Source of the DNA: Coriolopsis trogii
Lineage: Eukaryota; Basidiomycota; Agaricomycetes; Polyporales; Polyporaceae
Assembly: GCA_020543525.1 (NCBI GenBank)
Contig: JAHYIO010000005.1
Span: forward strand, 186,001-250,000
Reading direction: 5' to 3'
Length of the DNA stretch: 64,000 nucleotides
Position numbers and translations under genes: made by a program. Of this stretch, positions 12,610 to 23,623 are shown one piece after another; the first letter of the stretch is position 1, and the number at the start of each line of letters is the position of its first letter. The notes below the pieces were generated by a model. It did not search any database. It had not been told where the DNA came from and saw only the letters and a list, made by a program, of their open reading frames with translations.

Positions 12610-14781
12610 TCAGACAACGTCAGGGAGGACCTCAATCGCGTATTTGTATGAGATAGCGTAGTGTTCTCGTTGCCGCCGACGGCGCGCCAGCTGGGAGGTT
12701 AGGGTAGGCAGAGGAGCTGCACGGGGTTGAACCGGAAAGACGAAGTCGCGCGTGGGCCGACGTCCGCCTTGAGCTTGACGCGACTCCCTGTCTGAGGGCG
12801 AGCCGCCCTTGGGATAGCAGAACTGGGGAACTCTTGCACGGCCGGTTGATGCGTCCGAAGATGGAATGTATGACGACCCCGATGAGTTGGAGTCGGAGCT
12901 GGTTGTCGTCGCTGTGCCCCCAGATGTGGGGGTTCGTTCACCGTCTGCAGCGGTAGCAAACTCTGCCTTACGGCTTGGATCGAGAGCGACGAGAACTTCG
13001 TTGATAGCGTCCTCGTCGACTCGAAGCCACGCATTCACATTGTGTGAATTATCATCCTAAGAGCATAGGATATGTCAGTGATGGGTAACGATAGTGTGGA
13101 GATTCATGTTCAAGCATCCGAGTCACGTACCAGTTGGTCCTGCGATATCTGTTCTGCTTCGGTCTTGAACCAGCTTGCCTGATGCTCAAGCTGGTGACCA
13201 TCGAATGTGGCCCAAGCATGGGCAAGCGCGTTGTGGAAGCTGTCTGAGAGTGCGACAGCACCATTCTCACCACACCGCACAAAAACGGGCTGATTGAGAT
13301 AGGGAACAATAGGGTGGGCTCGGTTCCTAATCTCTTGGAGTGCTTCCTCAAGCCATGAGATTGCATTTGCGTAGGTGCGTAGACGTTCTTGACGTGTCGG
13401 AGGGGTCACCGGGTCCTCATGTGGGGCAGGAGTCGGAGGCGTCGATTGCCTTGCCATAACCTCTGGCTTCGACGCAGGAAAATCTTCAGGTAGTTGGCTG
13501 CGAGACCAGATGAATTGGGAGAAGTAGGGGCCAATCAACAGGAGGACTGCAACCGTGTCCCATTCAGGGTTGCTTTGGAAGGCTGCCTGTACCATATCGT
13601 ATACCTGAGGCATATGCGACCTGATCAACCGCAGAGCTGCCGCAGCTGCTGAAGGTGACAACCAGTCGTAAGATGTATACAGGCGTTTCACCTCCCAGGA
13701 GTCGACCAATGTGCTGTGGTCTTGTGTAGATGATGATGTTCCTTGTCCATCCGAGTTCGGATAAGGGTTGCAGATGATGACACGAGCAAAATCGGGGAGC
13801 CGGTGGCCCGATTTGATAGTGAGCTTGATCCCGGGGGAGAGCATACGCTCCATGACGGTCGGTGCATCCTCCCCCTCCTCTCCCTCCTCCCCCTTACTGA
13901 CATCCTTGTCGAATTCCTCGTCTGAGGCGTCCGGGCGCTCTCTGTACTCGTCGTGCACAGGTTCACCCGGTCCCGCTGGAACAGCGTCTGCCATGACGTC
14001 GTCGCCATCTCCATGCGCACCAGTACTAGTCTGTGGCAAGTTGCTAGCAGCAAACGGAAAGGTGAAATCGAAAGCTCCTGTAGGCAGGCGCAATGGAGTA
14101 CTGTTTGGAGCCCCAAAAAGGAGCGTAGGGGACGCCGTAGACTGTGACTGCGGACGTGCCGATATGTGCGGCATGGTCGGGGACTGGGAAGTCGGAGTAG
14201 TTGGGCCAGGAGTGCTTGACATGGACGAAGTGGTAGCAGGAGCCTCGAACGAACTAGAAGAAGGGCTTGACGGTAGCTCGACAGACGTTGAGGATGGAGT
14301 GGTAGGATTAGAGGCGCTTTCATCACGGACGGGAGAAGGCCTGCGGCGGTCCTGAATGGGGTCCGATGGCAGCTTCGCAGGGAAGTCGAAGAGTGCTTGA
14401 GGATATGTGACAACTGAATTCTTTGTGCCCAAAGCTGACTGTACCGCGACGGTACTGCAAAAGGAGATGGCGTTGTAGAGGGCGTAGAGAGGGAATTCAG
14501 ACTTGCGGTGACGCGCAGCATTGTGATACATGGTTGTGATGCTGGAGTTGAATACATCCTCCGAAATGATGAGATACTGCAGGGTATATGATCGTCCACA
14601 GTGAGCCATTGACAACAGAGATTGCTCGACACCCACACGAACGTACCTGACGTGAGGACCGTACTACCTCGACGCATGTATCGAGACTCGGAGACAGTGA
14701 ACGCTGGCCGGACAGATTGCGCTCTACGGTGTCTGCATAGTCTTGCTCGGAGACAGTCCCTGGGGGGCTCAACCGTGTCAT
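12610..14781 (-). CDS. Conserved-looking fungal protein of unknown function, 675 aa
   Basis: I do not recognise a domain. Three exons, 14781-14647, 14576-13131 and 13056-12610, are each a multiple of three (45, 482 and 149 codons) and are joined by introns with GTACGT/GTACGTG donors and CTGCAG/CTCTTAG acceptors. Residues about 1-85 are mostly ordered and include YLIISEDVFNSS. Residues about 100-200 are a Ser/Pro/Thr-rich low-complexity tract, followed by an acidic patch. A folded region then includes WEVKRLYTSYDWLSPS and AVLLLIGPYFSQFIW. The C-terminus is basic (LARRRRQREH). There is no signal peptide. It may be nuclear, judging only from acidic and basic patches. It converges with Nup107. 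Confidence 0.75.
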
Positions 14782-15124
14782 GGCGGTCGGTCTGACGGTG
14801 ACGCTTGCTTGACAATCGACGAGTGGGTACTAGGTAGTATGAAAGCCCACTTCTTCCCCAGCCACACGCTATACGTTCATTCGGTTTCTCTTCAGTATTG
14901 TTTGTATCACACGCTCCCACGCACCATCGATCCTTTTGTCGGATCCTGACTTCGATTTTTTTGTTCGTCGTATGTATGGAGGAACATATTCGTGTGTGGG
15001 ATGATCGACGGCACACTTACCAGACAAGCGCCACTACGGCCCGAGTTGCCATTTCTGAACATAAGTTACGGTATCATGCCACCTTGGGCCTCACCTCTGT
15101 CCATCGTACCCACTAGCACACGCC
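14782..15124. promoter_or_regulatory. Divergent promoter region
   Basis: About 340 bp between two divergent genes of unknown function (675 aa on the minus strand, 206 aa on the plus strand). I see no specific element that I can name. Confidence 0.35.
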
Positions 15125-15793
15125 ATGACTACGCCTGCTCTATGCTCCTCTAGCCTTCAAGGAGAGCCATCAGGCGCCGCCGTCAACCAGAAATCTGGTC
15201 AAGCAGGGTCGCGGTCTACGGTCTCAAAGCACGCGCCGCATCGAGTGGTGAGTTCAGCGCACTGCCCTCAATTACCCTAGCTCATCATATAGTAGCGTAA
15301 GTTCTGTTTGGACCCCTGCCAGAAGCTCCATCAATTGTTCTACACCGACCCGAACGCTCCGCTCATGTTCTATGGCTGGGCGTGGAAGGACGACTACCTC
15401 ATGGACTACGCCGCACGTCACCACCTCTCCTATCATTTGAGAGACCGTGTTCTTCAGTACAGCGATCTCGTGAAGCCCGGCTTCTGTAAGGAGAACTTCA
15501 AGCACTATGAGCTTCTCGTGGGCGAAGTACCGGAGGTTGTGCGGAAATATCTCCAGGCGCGGTGCGGGTTCCGACTCACGATGGAATTCCTTCATATGGA
15601 CCTGCCCGAGAGTAAGGAGTACGATGGTATGTTCGGAATCTACTCGAATCGGAACGCGGGCCACATCGAGGTGCTCCTGAGACCGGGATATGATCAATTC
15701 ATGAAGTCGCTGGGGATCATTCATACGGCGATGAATGAGAAAGGGAACAAGAGCGACCTGCTCTGGTGGCATTGCCATGACAAATATGCATAG
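15125..15793 (+). CDS. Hypothetical protein, 206 aa
   Basis: Unrecognised. Exon 1 (15125-15247, 41 codons) begins MTTPALCSSS and is rich in small and basic residues. A 48-nt intron (GTGAGT...TAG) leads to exon 2 (15296-15793), which starts RKFCLDPCQKLHQLFY and ends WWHCHDKYA. Both exons are in phase 0. The second exon looks like a compact folded domain with many aromatics (MFYGWAWKDDYLMDY) and several Cys and His residues, but no spacing that I could assign to a zinc finger. There is no signal peptide. It is convergent with the second GH28 gene. Confidence 0.65.
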
Positions 15794-16347
15794 GCGGTAC
15801 GCTCTCCTCACATTCGTTCGATGCATTTGTGTTCCTGAAACTGGGCCTGCAGTCCCCCGTGTCACACTGCCCAGTTTGCTCTACCAGAACCGTCGGATCA
15901 CCCATACACTCGCGTTCTCGTTGCTCGCCGTGTCATCTTTCCCTACATGTCATAAACCATGCTATCGCTTGTCTTTCATCTTACTGTATAGTTCCAGTAC
16001 ATCCCTCAGTATCAACCAGTATTGGCAATCGCGACCGCGATCATATTTCCACTCTTTTCCGTGTGAGCAGGATAAGTCTGGAAGTAATTGGCACAGATGC
16101 CGCGATACAGGCTGTCGGGTTGCTGCCTTCCTTCAGTGAATAGATTGAGCTAGTAATGACAGGACCGAAATGATCAGTCGATGATCAGTCTCCGCGTTCA
16201 TACATGCGGCACCGATACGACACAGGGTGCGGCAAAGCGTCCCTCGGAATCCGCTCTACGTGGATGAGTTGCCGATGATCAAGTTGCCGGGCTTCAGGTC
16301 GCCGGGGCTTGATCTTCCCTGCGTTCCACGAACACGGATCATTTGTA
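15794..16347. terminator. Convergent intergenic region
   Basis: This lies between the stop codon of the 206-aa gene and the stop codon of GH28 copy 2, which face each other. Open frames in it have no recognisable product. It should contain both 3' ends. Confidence 0.35.
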
Positions 16348-18347
16348 TCACGCCGCCTTTGTCGTGTTGCACGCTAGAGGAACGCGTCAGCTTGTCTTGC
16401 GCGAGAGCGTCTGCGTTCCTGCTGACGACGTACCGGGAAGACCGAACTCGCTCACGACGTTGACGCACTTGTACGCCGGGGCGGTCCCGTTCGGTGGCGC
16501 GATTTGCACGTTCTTGAAGCGCATGTTGGGACATGGCACCGCCGAGCTGCACTCGAGGTCGACGACTATCCGACAGAGAGAACGACAGGGCCGTCAGCGA
16601 ACTTCGGCAATGGAACAGGGAGCGGTCGACAATGGACGCACTCGTGCTGCGCTCGGATGTGCCTGTCCAGTTGATGAAGGTGAGGTTGCTGAACTGCAAC
16701 GTCGAGGGCGCGTCTCCACTGTGACTCAGTCAGCCTGAGAGTCCACCATGAGCATACGGGGACGAACGCACTCATGTCCGCCGTTCGTTTGGTAGACGTG
16801 GATCGGGAGAGTGACCCGGTCGAGCGACACGTCCTTTACGAGGACATTGGAGACATAGCCACCGCCGCCTCCTCCGCCGGTGGGCGGCGCGCCGTTGACT
16901 GTACCAGTCCAGGTTTTAAAGTATACGCCCGAGCCCATGTTTGGCTGGATCTGAGGATCAAGGCGGATCATCTGCGAGTTCAAGAACAACGCGCGTGAGC
17001 ACACACTGTCAAGGCATCATTGTTACACGTTTGACCTTGAGGTTCTCCATCACTACGTTGTCGACAATGTCATTCTGCGCGCGTTGGGTGTCACTCGGTC
17101 AGATTGTGCGTGATCGTTGCGCAAGATGACGGGAGGTAGACGCACGAGCTGGACGTACTGCCCGAGCGAGCCAAACGCAATGCCATTCCCGCCTCGGCAG
17201 GTGATGTCTCTCGCAAGTATATTGGTCGAGTTCTGTCCACAGAGGGAGGTGTCAGCTGGCCTAGTAAGCAAAATGTGAGCGCAACTCACCCCTTTGATGG
17301 CAAGACAATCGTCGCCGCAGGTGATCTGAGAGTTCGTTAGTGGTCCTGACGTGCGGCTGTACTGGTAGTTGTCGAGAACGTACATCAAAGCGGAGAAGGC
17401 TGATCTTGTCCGAGCGATAAGTGTCGATACCTATACACGTGGTAAGCCGTCAGCAGAGAGGGAGTGCACAGGCACAAGGGCGTACCATCGGTGTTGGGAA
17501 CTACGCTATAGAGAAAGCGTCAGGTGGAGCACGGCAAGGTTCTTGGACGCGGCGACTTACTTTTGACCAGCGTAGAGCGGATCCTGGTTCGTGGCATTGC
17601 ATAACATACCGTCATATACGACATCCCTCGAGTCCGCCACCGCGTTGCACCAGAACGGCTGCGCTTCTATTCGAAAGTCGCGAACCACGCCTCGAGTCAC
17701 GTTCTTGAGCGTGAAGGCCACGGGCCGCCCATCTCCGTCCTCGCGTGTCCTGGTGGCAAAGTATGACCACCACGGCTGGCCGTTACCGTTGATCCCGCCT
17801 TCGTTGTGTGCATCGATGATGAAGTCGTGACCGGTGACGACGAACCAGGAGGCTTGGTCTTGGATGAAAATGACGCGGTAAGTATTGTTTGCGTCGAGCC
17901 AGTACTCGATGTCGGGTACGAACTGGGGGTTACCAGAGGATCAAACTGAGGGTGCATCTCGCGTAGCCTATGTAAGTAGGGAACACACGCTGAGGTAGCC
18001 ATGCATATCGACGCGTGAAGATACCAGGTCCCAAGTCATCTTCCTATCAGAGAGTGTGAGCGCACCGACATGAGGAGCACCGAGCTCAACCTGCCTCGTG
18101 ATGTTGTATTGTCCTGGTTCGAACACTGTCCTTCCAAAGTGACCACATTTTTGGATAGCGGCTTCGACCTCACAAAACGAGATCAATGTCATGAATATGA
18201 TTGTATATAGCGCCCCTGTGTGCTCACCTGGTCTGTGTCGTCTTGGCCCGAACCGAGGGGTTTAATGATGCAAGTCGACTCCTGCAATGCTGCAACGCCT
18301 GCGACGCAGCCTACCGCGGCGAGCACAAAGACCAGTGGATTCCACAT
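16348..18347 (-). CDS. Secreted glycoside hydrolase family 28 (polygalacturonase-like), copy 2
   Basis: Paralogue of the gene at 2805-4808 and on the opposite strand. The start ATG at 18347 opens a signal peptide (MWNPLVFVLAAVGCVAGVAA) and then LQESTCIIKPLGSGQDDTDQ before a GTGAGC donor. Introns fall at the same places as in copy 1. The frame continues through VEAAIQKCG, KMTWDLVSSRVDMHGYL, VVPNTDGIDTYRSDK, ITCGDDCLAIKG, CRGGNGIAFGSLGQY, GVYFKTWTG and HVYQTNGGH. The last exon reads ACNTTKAA and stops with TGA at 16350-16348. NTD and GDD are intact. As in copy 1, GHG is replaced by GNG and RIK by YFK. It probably acts outside the cell on pectic polysaccharide, with the exact substrate unknown. 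Confidence 0.9.
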
Positions 18348-18977
18348 ATTCGAAGGAAAGATAGCTTCGAGAGGAGGAGAGGACGCACCAGCACCGCGAC
18401 ATCAAAGAGGTAGAGGTGCCTTTTGTATGTATGGAGTAGGTATCACGAGAACCATAGCGGTCCGATGAGAGTAGCACGAGAGGCTTTGCCGAGAAATGCG
18501 CCGGTCCGCCCCCTTCAATGAAGCGACTCAACTCTATTCTTGAGCGTAGTAGGCGAGAGTAAAAGTCATCAGCTCCCATCGTCGGAATGTGTGTCAAGGA
18601 AGTCATACCTATTAGATCACCAGTCACCATAACGTAAAAAGGACAGTGGACCGCTGCCCGACGATCGCTCACTCGGAGATGCACACTTCAGGTCCGGTAG
18701 TAATCTCTGTACTTTCGAGTAGCCGTCGAGAGTCGTGTGTAGTTGTACGATGGGTCTCGATGGTTCCTCCAACGCCAGGAGTCGCCAATTTGAGGATTGC
18801 AGGATAGGGTTTGAACACTTGCAAGTCAGACTTTGAGCGACGCGTTGCTAACAATGGTCGAGGGAGACGTGATCTCAGTCTTGCGGTGATTCATGCGCAA
18901 CACGCTGGCGAATGGCTTAGTCAGCGGCATGCACGGCTTTCAAGCGCTGGCTTACTCGTCATACGAACCACAAAATG
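18348..18977. other. Upstream region of GH28 copy 2
   Basis: This holds the promoter of the minus-strand GH28 gene. No gene was recognised; several overlapping short frames have no family resemblance. Confidence 0.35.
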
Positions 18978-19037
18978 TTCACCGCGGGAGAGGTTCTCAC
19001 CATGTCAAAGACACCATCCGATGCCACTGCTTCTGGC
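18978..19037 (-). repeat. Short inverted repeat, arm 2 (partner 23-78)
   Basis: This is the inverted partner of 23-78. On the plus strand it contains ATG at 19002 followed by MSKTPSDATASG, against MSKTPSNATASG at the left edge. The following residues (MIIGLVMADITG) differ, so similarity stops after about 12 codons. A short frame runs from 19002 to 19211 (MSKTPS... to APLTD) but I cannot say whether it is expressed. Confidence 0.55.
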
Positions 19038-19549
19038 ATGATCATTGGCCTCGTGATGGCGGACATCACAGGAGTAGGGCGCTACACTGGGCTATATGTG
19101 CGTGCAAGTGCGCCGTCAAGACGTTCACTGCATCCCCCATCCTGCCATGACCCTCGTAGCGGCGAGTCTAGCTCCTCAATGCTCTCTGTTCCTGCGCCGC
19201 TCACAGATTGAACACCTTACTTAGACTATGGCTGTGTCTCAGCCTTGGTCCTCTCATTTTATCCGGATAGAACGTAATGCCCTTTCCACCCGTGCCGGTC
19301 GAGCTTAGTAGTCTCAGGAGGCTACTAGATGCTCCCTTCTATCTGTCAAGGCGGATACAGATGCAGAAATGTGACGGCCATGAGGTGCACACTTCTGCGG
19401 ATCAGTAATGTGAGTATCACGAGCATTTTGTTCGGGCGACCTCTGACACCTATTTTCTCTTATTTACTTTGGCCAGTGACTGGATTTCAGTCTAGCTAGC
19501 CTTGTATTGTGCAGAAAGTAGAGCGTGTCCAAGGTGCGCGCTTGTCCAC

Positions 19550-20040
19550 AGTATCTGGATAGTATCCTGCTCCCCGCTTCGGCGCTGTCATGCACTGAAA
19601 CGCCGACACGGTGCAAGGTCAGGGCCTTTCCAGACATCCTGATATCCATGCCTCCAGGTGCGGCGATTCCTGCAGCGTCTTGGCGGGACGGTATGGGCTG
19701 CGCGCTCCGCGCTTTCAACACTCAAACACTCCTGCTGATGTGAGTAGCTTGACCGTTCTCTGCATACAATCTCTGACACGATCTTCCTCTCCTTTACTGC
19801 CATTCGCTATTAGGATTGGCTTGCAGTTGAGCTATTCATGTATTCCGTTGCATATCCGGTGTGTCTACTGGTAGATTCTTGTCCACAATTGTTGGGGTCC
19901 ACACTTCGGCGATGTCACTCGCAGAGACGCCCACGGTCGGGAAACTCATCTCTCTGGACATCCCGATATCCATGCTTCGAGGGCGGCGACTTCTACAGGT
20001 CTCGAGAGCGGAGGAAATGGCTGTATGCTGCGGGGTATAA
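19550..20040. repeat. Diverged direct duplication, two units about 335 bp apart
   Basis: The stretch from about 19570 to 19680 resembles that from about 19905 to 20010: both read CTTCGGCG, TGTCA, then GACGCC or CGCCGAC, and share the core TGATATCCATGC or CGATATCCATGC followed by a GGCGGCGA or GCGGCGA run. On the minus strand the two units translate to related peptides, GMDIRMSGKALTL and SMDIGMSREMSFP, followed by VGVS and AE residues. They may be decayed coding repeats or a diverged tandem duplication in the promoter of family X copy 2. Confidence 0.5.
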
Positions 20041-20135
20041 GAATCTAGCCTACTCTGCATATCGTCGGTTTTGCCATCCTCTCTTACCCCGGCTCCGCAC
20101 ACCCCACTCGCTCACATCGGACTCCCGCTCTCTCC

Positions 20136-21689
20136 ATGATTAACATGGCCCATACGCCGTACCCAAGCAAGACGTCGACCAGAAATGCTGGTGCGGCGGC
20201 TTCTCGACGGTACGGACATCGCGGCTTGCCTCGACGTGGAACCTCTGGGGAGACATCGTCCACATCCACGGATTCCATGCGGGGGACGCAAGTAGTGGAC
20301 GGTTTGCACTCGGTCGCGCTCCAGCCGCAGATTTTGGAGCGCGACTACTGCGAGTCCCCCACCTCCATGGTTGACCCCTACGACTTCCTACTCTATGACT
20401 CGACGATCTTCTCCGTACCGCGCGCACCTTGGGATGCGACCGATACCCAGGATTCCGTCCCGGGCCATTGGCAGCCGACGGACATCCCTCAACGCGACTC
20501 ATTGTTGGAGAGCTGGGACAAGCGAGACAGTTGGTCGACGGCGAGCGTGAGGGACGGCGCCCTTGCAGACATGACGGCGAAGACCTTTTCGGCGACGTCA
20601 CCGCCCAGTGCAGACATTATCAGACACCCTTCGACCGGTCTGTCCACAATGGGTAGCATCAGAACCACACTTGGCGCCCCTCCGCACGTCAGCTCCTTTC
20701 ACTCTGACTGGCGAGGAATCTGGGACGCGCCCGTGGATGATGGACGCGCGACCACTGGAGAGGCTCCACGAACCACACCTCCCGTTACTCCTCTCACTAC
20801 CGATGCAGGTGACCTCGAAGCGTTTTGCGACCCCTTCGCCGGCAACACGTTTGGTGCGATGCTGCCACAGTCCTCAAGCTCGATTTGCCCCCCAAACAAC
20901 GACTCCGACTTTTTGTACAATCCACTCGACGTACAGGAGGGCGCGCAGAGTATTCAAGGACCGCTCGACGCCAATGTTGTCAACTCGGGGATGCAACTTG
21001 CCCTCGCATCGGGAGCATCGCTATATGCACCACACCGAGGACCTTTGGGGCAGTGTTCCGAGTACTCGTCTTCCCCTCGACCGGCGCCTCCTCTGCCACT
21101 TGGTGGACCCGGCACAGTTTTCACGGTTCGTCGTATTTCTAATTTACTCTATGGGTTACACTGACGGATACCCTCAATGTAGATCCTTTACCAGGATGCG
21201 TACGTGAAAGGTATCAAGAAGCGACACCATTCCTCAATAGGCCCCATAAGCGGCGCCCTCACGACCGTGACGTACGAACCCTGCTACCCCCTCTCGAAGG
21301 CGATCGTGCGCGATCTGCGCGAGATGGCTGATTCTGCTGTACGCGCGTTTCCCACCGAGACGCTGCCACAGAAGCCCTCTTTTCGGTTCCTCTTCCCTGG
21401 CTATCCGCCCTACAAGCGTCAGGTGAATGTCGTCCGGACGAAGAAGAATGAACTCATCCAGCCGACGAAAGGAGGCCTTGCCGTCTTGTGTGCGCAGGAG
21501 ATGGATGCCTTTGTGGTGAGCGTCTGTGCCTTGTTTGTGCCCATCCGTCACCGACTGATTCACTGTGCATTCTAGAGAAAGTACGTCAAGGGCAGCGCTC
21601 CCTTCCCGTACATTTTGGAGAACATGTACCTCGTCGCCATCGAGTACGTGTCCTCCGGCTCTCTGCAACCGATCATCGCCGTGTTGTGA
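20136..21689 (+). CDS. Unrecognised family X protein, copy 2
   Basis: Paralogue of the gene at 6092-7637. The start is at 20136 or, with a better context, at 20145 (AACATGG). A long low-complexity N-terminus rich in Ser, Thr, Pro and Asp ends at GPGTVFT. An intron (GTTCGT...CAATGTAG) leads to ILYQDAYVKGIKKRHH. The conserved block then runs from YPLSKAIVRDLREM through AFPTETLPQKPSFR and RQVNVVRTKKNELIQPTKG to EMDAFV. A second intron (GTGAGC...TTCTAG) leads to LENMYLVAIEYVSSGSLQP and the stop at 21687-21689. Function is unknown. The conserved block is about 110 residues, and its conservation in contrast to the free N-terminus points to a real folded domain. Confidence 0.75.
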
Positions 21690-22001
21690 AACGTTCCGCT
21701 TGGTGCACCATTTCTATCGTCAGCTCTTAATTGTGCACAACAAAAGGGCTTTGCTCCAGCTAAAAACCAACATGGCTTCACGGAGAAGACGCACTGGGCA
21801 AGGGAGACCGCCATAGCGAGGGTAGGATTGGTTTTGGTGGGAGACCAGAAAGCCTGGACTTAGAGAGTAGTTAGGATTGGTCAGAACCCTAATCCAGTGT
21901 AACCCTAAAGACGCAGGAGGATTGAGAGGTGTGTTGGCGCTGGGTACTTTTTAGTAGGCCTGTCGTGGGCCGCCGCCCACCATAGATGGGCCCACCCCTT
22001 C
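21690..22001. terminator. Convergent intergenic region
   Basis: This lies between the stop codons of family X copy 2 (+) and the F-box gene (-). It contains a duplicated phrase, GGATTGG, near 21830-21880 and no gene. Confidence 0.3.
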
Positions 22002-23623
22002 CTACGACCATTTTTCCGAGTATGCCACCTCCTCAAACCAATCTTCATGATGTCTCCTCTGGATTGGCTTGTAAGGCGTCCACACCGTCTCCGCCCCCAA
22101 GTGCACAGAGCCGACGTGCTCGCGTATCCCGCTCTCCATGAACCCGTTCGAGTCCTCGACACCGCGTGCTCTACGGTTGCCCATGAGCACGATCTCCTCC
22201 AGCCGCCGCCCCTCCTGCTCCCGCCTGGCAAGCGCCGCCCCGAGGCCCCTAGACACGTGCGAAATCCACGGTGTACGAAAGGCGATGGAGACGAGGCCCG
22301 GGCAGAACATATCCCCGTGGGTGTTGACCTTTCCGAGGCCTAGGGCGTTGACCATGTGTCTCATCGTGATGTACAAGGAGTGGTACGCTGGCTCGTACAT
22401 GCGGTGCTCGTGGGGTGTTCCACGGAACGTACCGGTATCCACCCTCAAACTCTCCACGACGAGCTCGCGAAGAGCTGGCAGCGACGATAAAAGCGCGTAA
22501 GCTGTTGTGCCAACATCGTAGTCGCAGTCGAACCGGAGTCGCTCGACGCTTGGGAGTGGGAAGAGGAGGGCGAGCAGCTCCTCATGGAAAATATAGCAAG
22601 GCGAGTCAGGGAGATGCTCGGACACGCGCAGCTCCAGGCTGATTCTCCCCTCCTCACCATCGTCTAGCAAGCAGACGACCGTCTCCAGCTGTTGCTCCAT
22701 GCTGAGGCGTGTGAAGGCAGAAGGCGCGAACGAGGGTGGGAAGAGGCGTTCGAGCGGCCGCTCATGTACCACGACGTTGAATCGCATTCTCGACAGCGCT
22801 GGGGCTGCGATGTGCGATAAGAGCAGACTGACGATGGACGCGCTGCATCGCACAACGGCCAACGTGTGCAGCCGCGACAGAGTCACCGTCGGAGCGGAAA
22901 GGCCGGAGTCAGTGAGCCCTCGAACGGCTCGCATCTGGACGTCTTCCAGGGCGGGAGCACAGCGGAGAAGCGCCAGCATGTCGTGCAGAGCGATGCTCAT
23001 GTTGATGAGGAGGAGACGGGTGAGGAGAGGGAGCGGCTGCGTTGGAGTCAGGAGTCAAGAAGGCACTCTGCATGATCAATGACTGCAGCGAGCGTCGATC
23101 CACCGGCCCCAAGTGATATTGTGCGGTCGACTGTGCTTCTCGCTTGATATCCACGGCGACAAGGAGGGACCGGAGGTAAGGCTGGTCGATATCGAGGCTA
23201 CGCTTTATGGACGCAAACATGTCGCTATTCTCGCCAGTGTACTCGAAGCGGAGGTCCAGTGGTGCGGCTTTGGACAAGTCCAGCAGATGCGGGGCTTCCC
23301 ATGCTGCGTGCATGAAGTCGATCTGCGTCCAGAGCGATGGGCGTTGCACGGCAATCCTGTTCCATCTGCGACACACCCTCTGCCAAGTCGTAATATGAGT
23401 CGAACATATTCACGCTCTCGAGGAGCTTGTGGCATTCCCGTCGACTTGGCGGGTAGCCTATTGCCACTTTCAGGCGTGTCGGGGTCTTGCAGCGAATGTG
23501 TTCGAACACCATGCCAAAGACCTCGGGATGGAGACGATGGATCGCAATCTTGGCTGATGTGTTGTTATAATGCTCTCTGATATTGCTGAATGACGAGTCC
23601 ACCGTCCGCTTGAACTCGTCCAT
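22002..23623 (-). CDS. F-box / leucine-rich-repeat-like protein, 488 aa
   Basis: Three exons, 23623-23468, 23379-23104 and 23036-22002 (52, 92 and 345 codons), all phase 0. The F-box begins at about residue 27 (IHRLHPEVFGMVFEHI), is interrupted by an 88-nt intron, and resumes RVCRRWNRIAVQRPSLWTQI, the usual end of a mushroom F-box. LRR-like segments follow, for example PYLRSLLVAVDI, APALEDVQMRAV, LPALRELVVESL and GRRLEEIVLMGN. Intron 2 is 67 nt (23103-23037, GTGGAT...CGCAG). Ignoring it gives an apparent frameshift near a doubled TGACTCC, which is not real. A partial copy of this gene, including intron 2, lies at 30341-30622. It is a likely SCF-type adaptor; the substrate is unknown. Confidence 0.8.

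Noticed and set aside
23037..23103. Apparent frameshift from a doubled TGACTCC in the F-box gene at 22002-23623
   Set aside because: A 67-nt intron (GTGGAT...CGCAG, phase 0) removes the duplicated bases and restores the frame, so the gene need not be broken.
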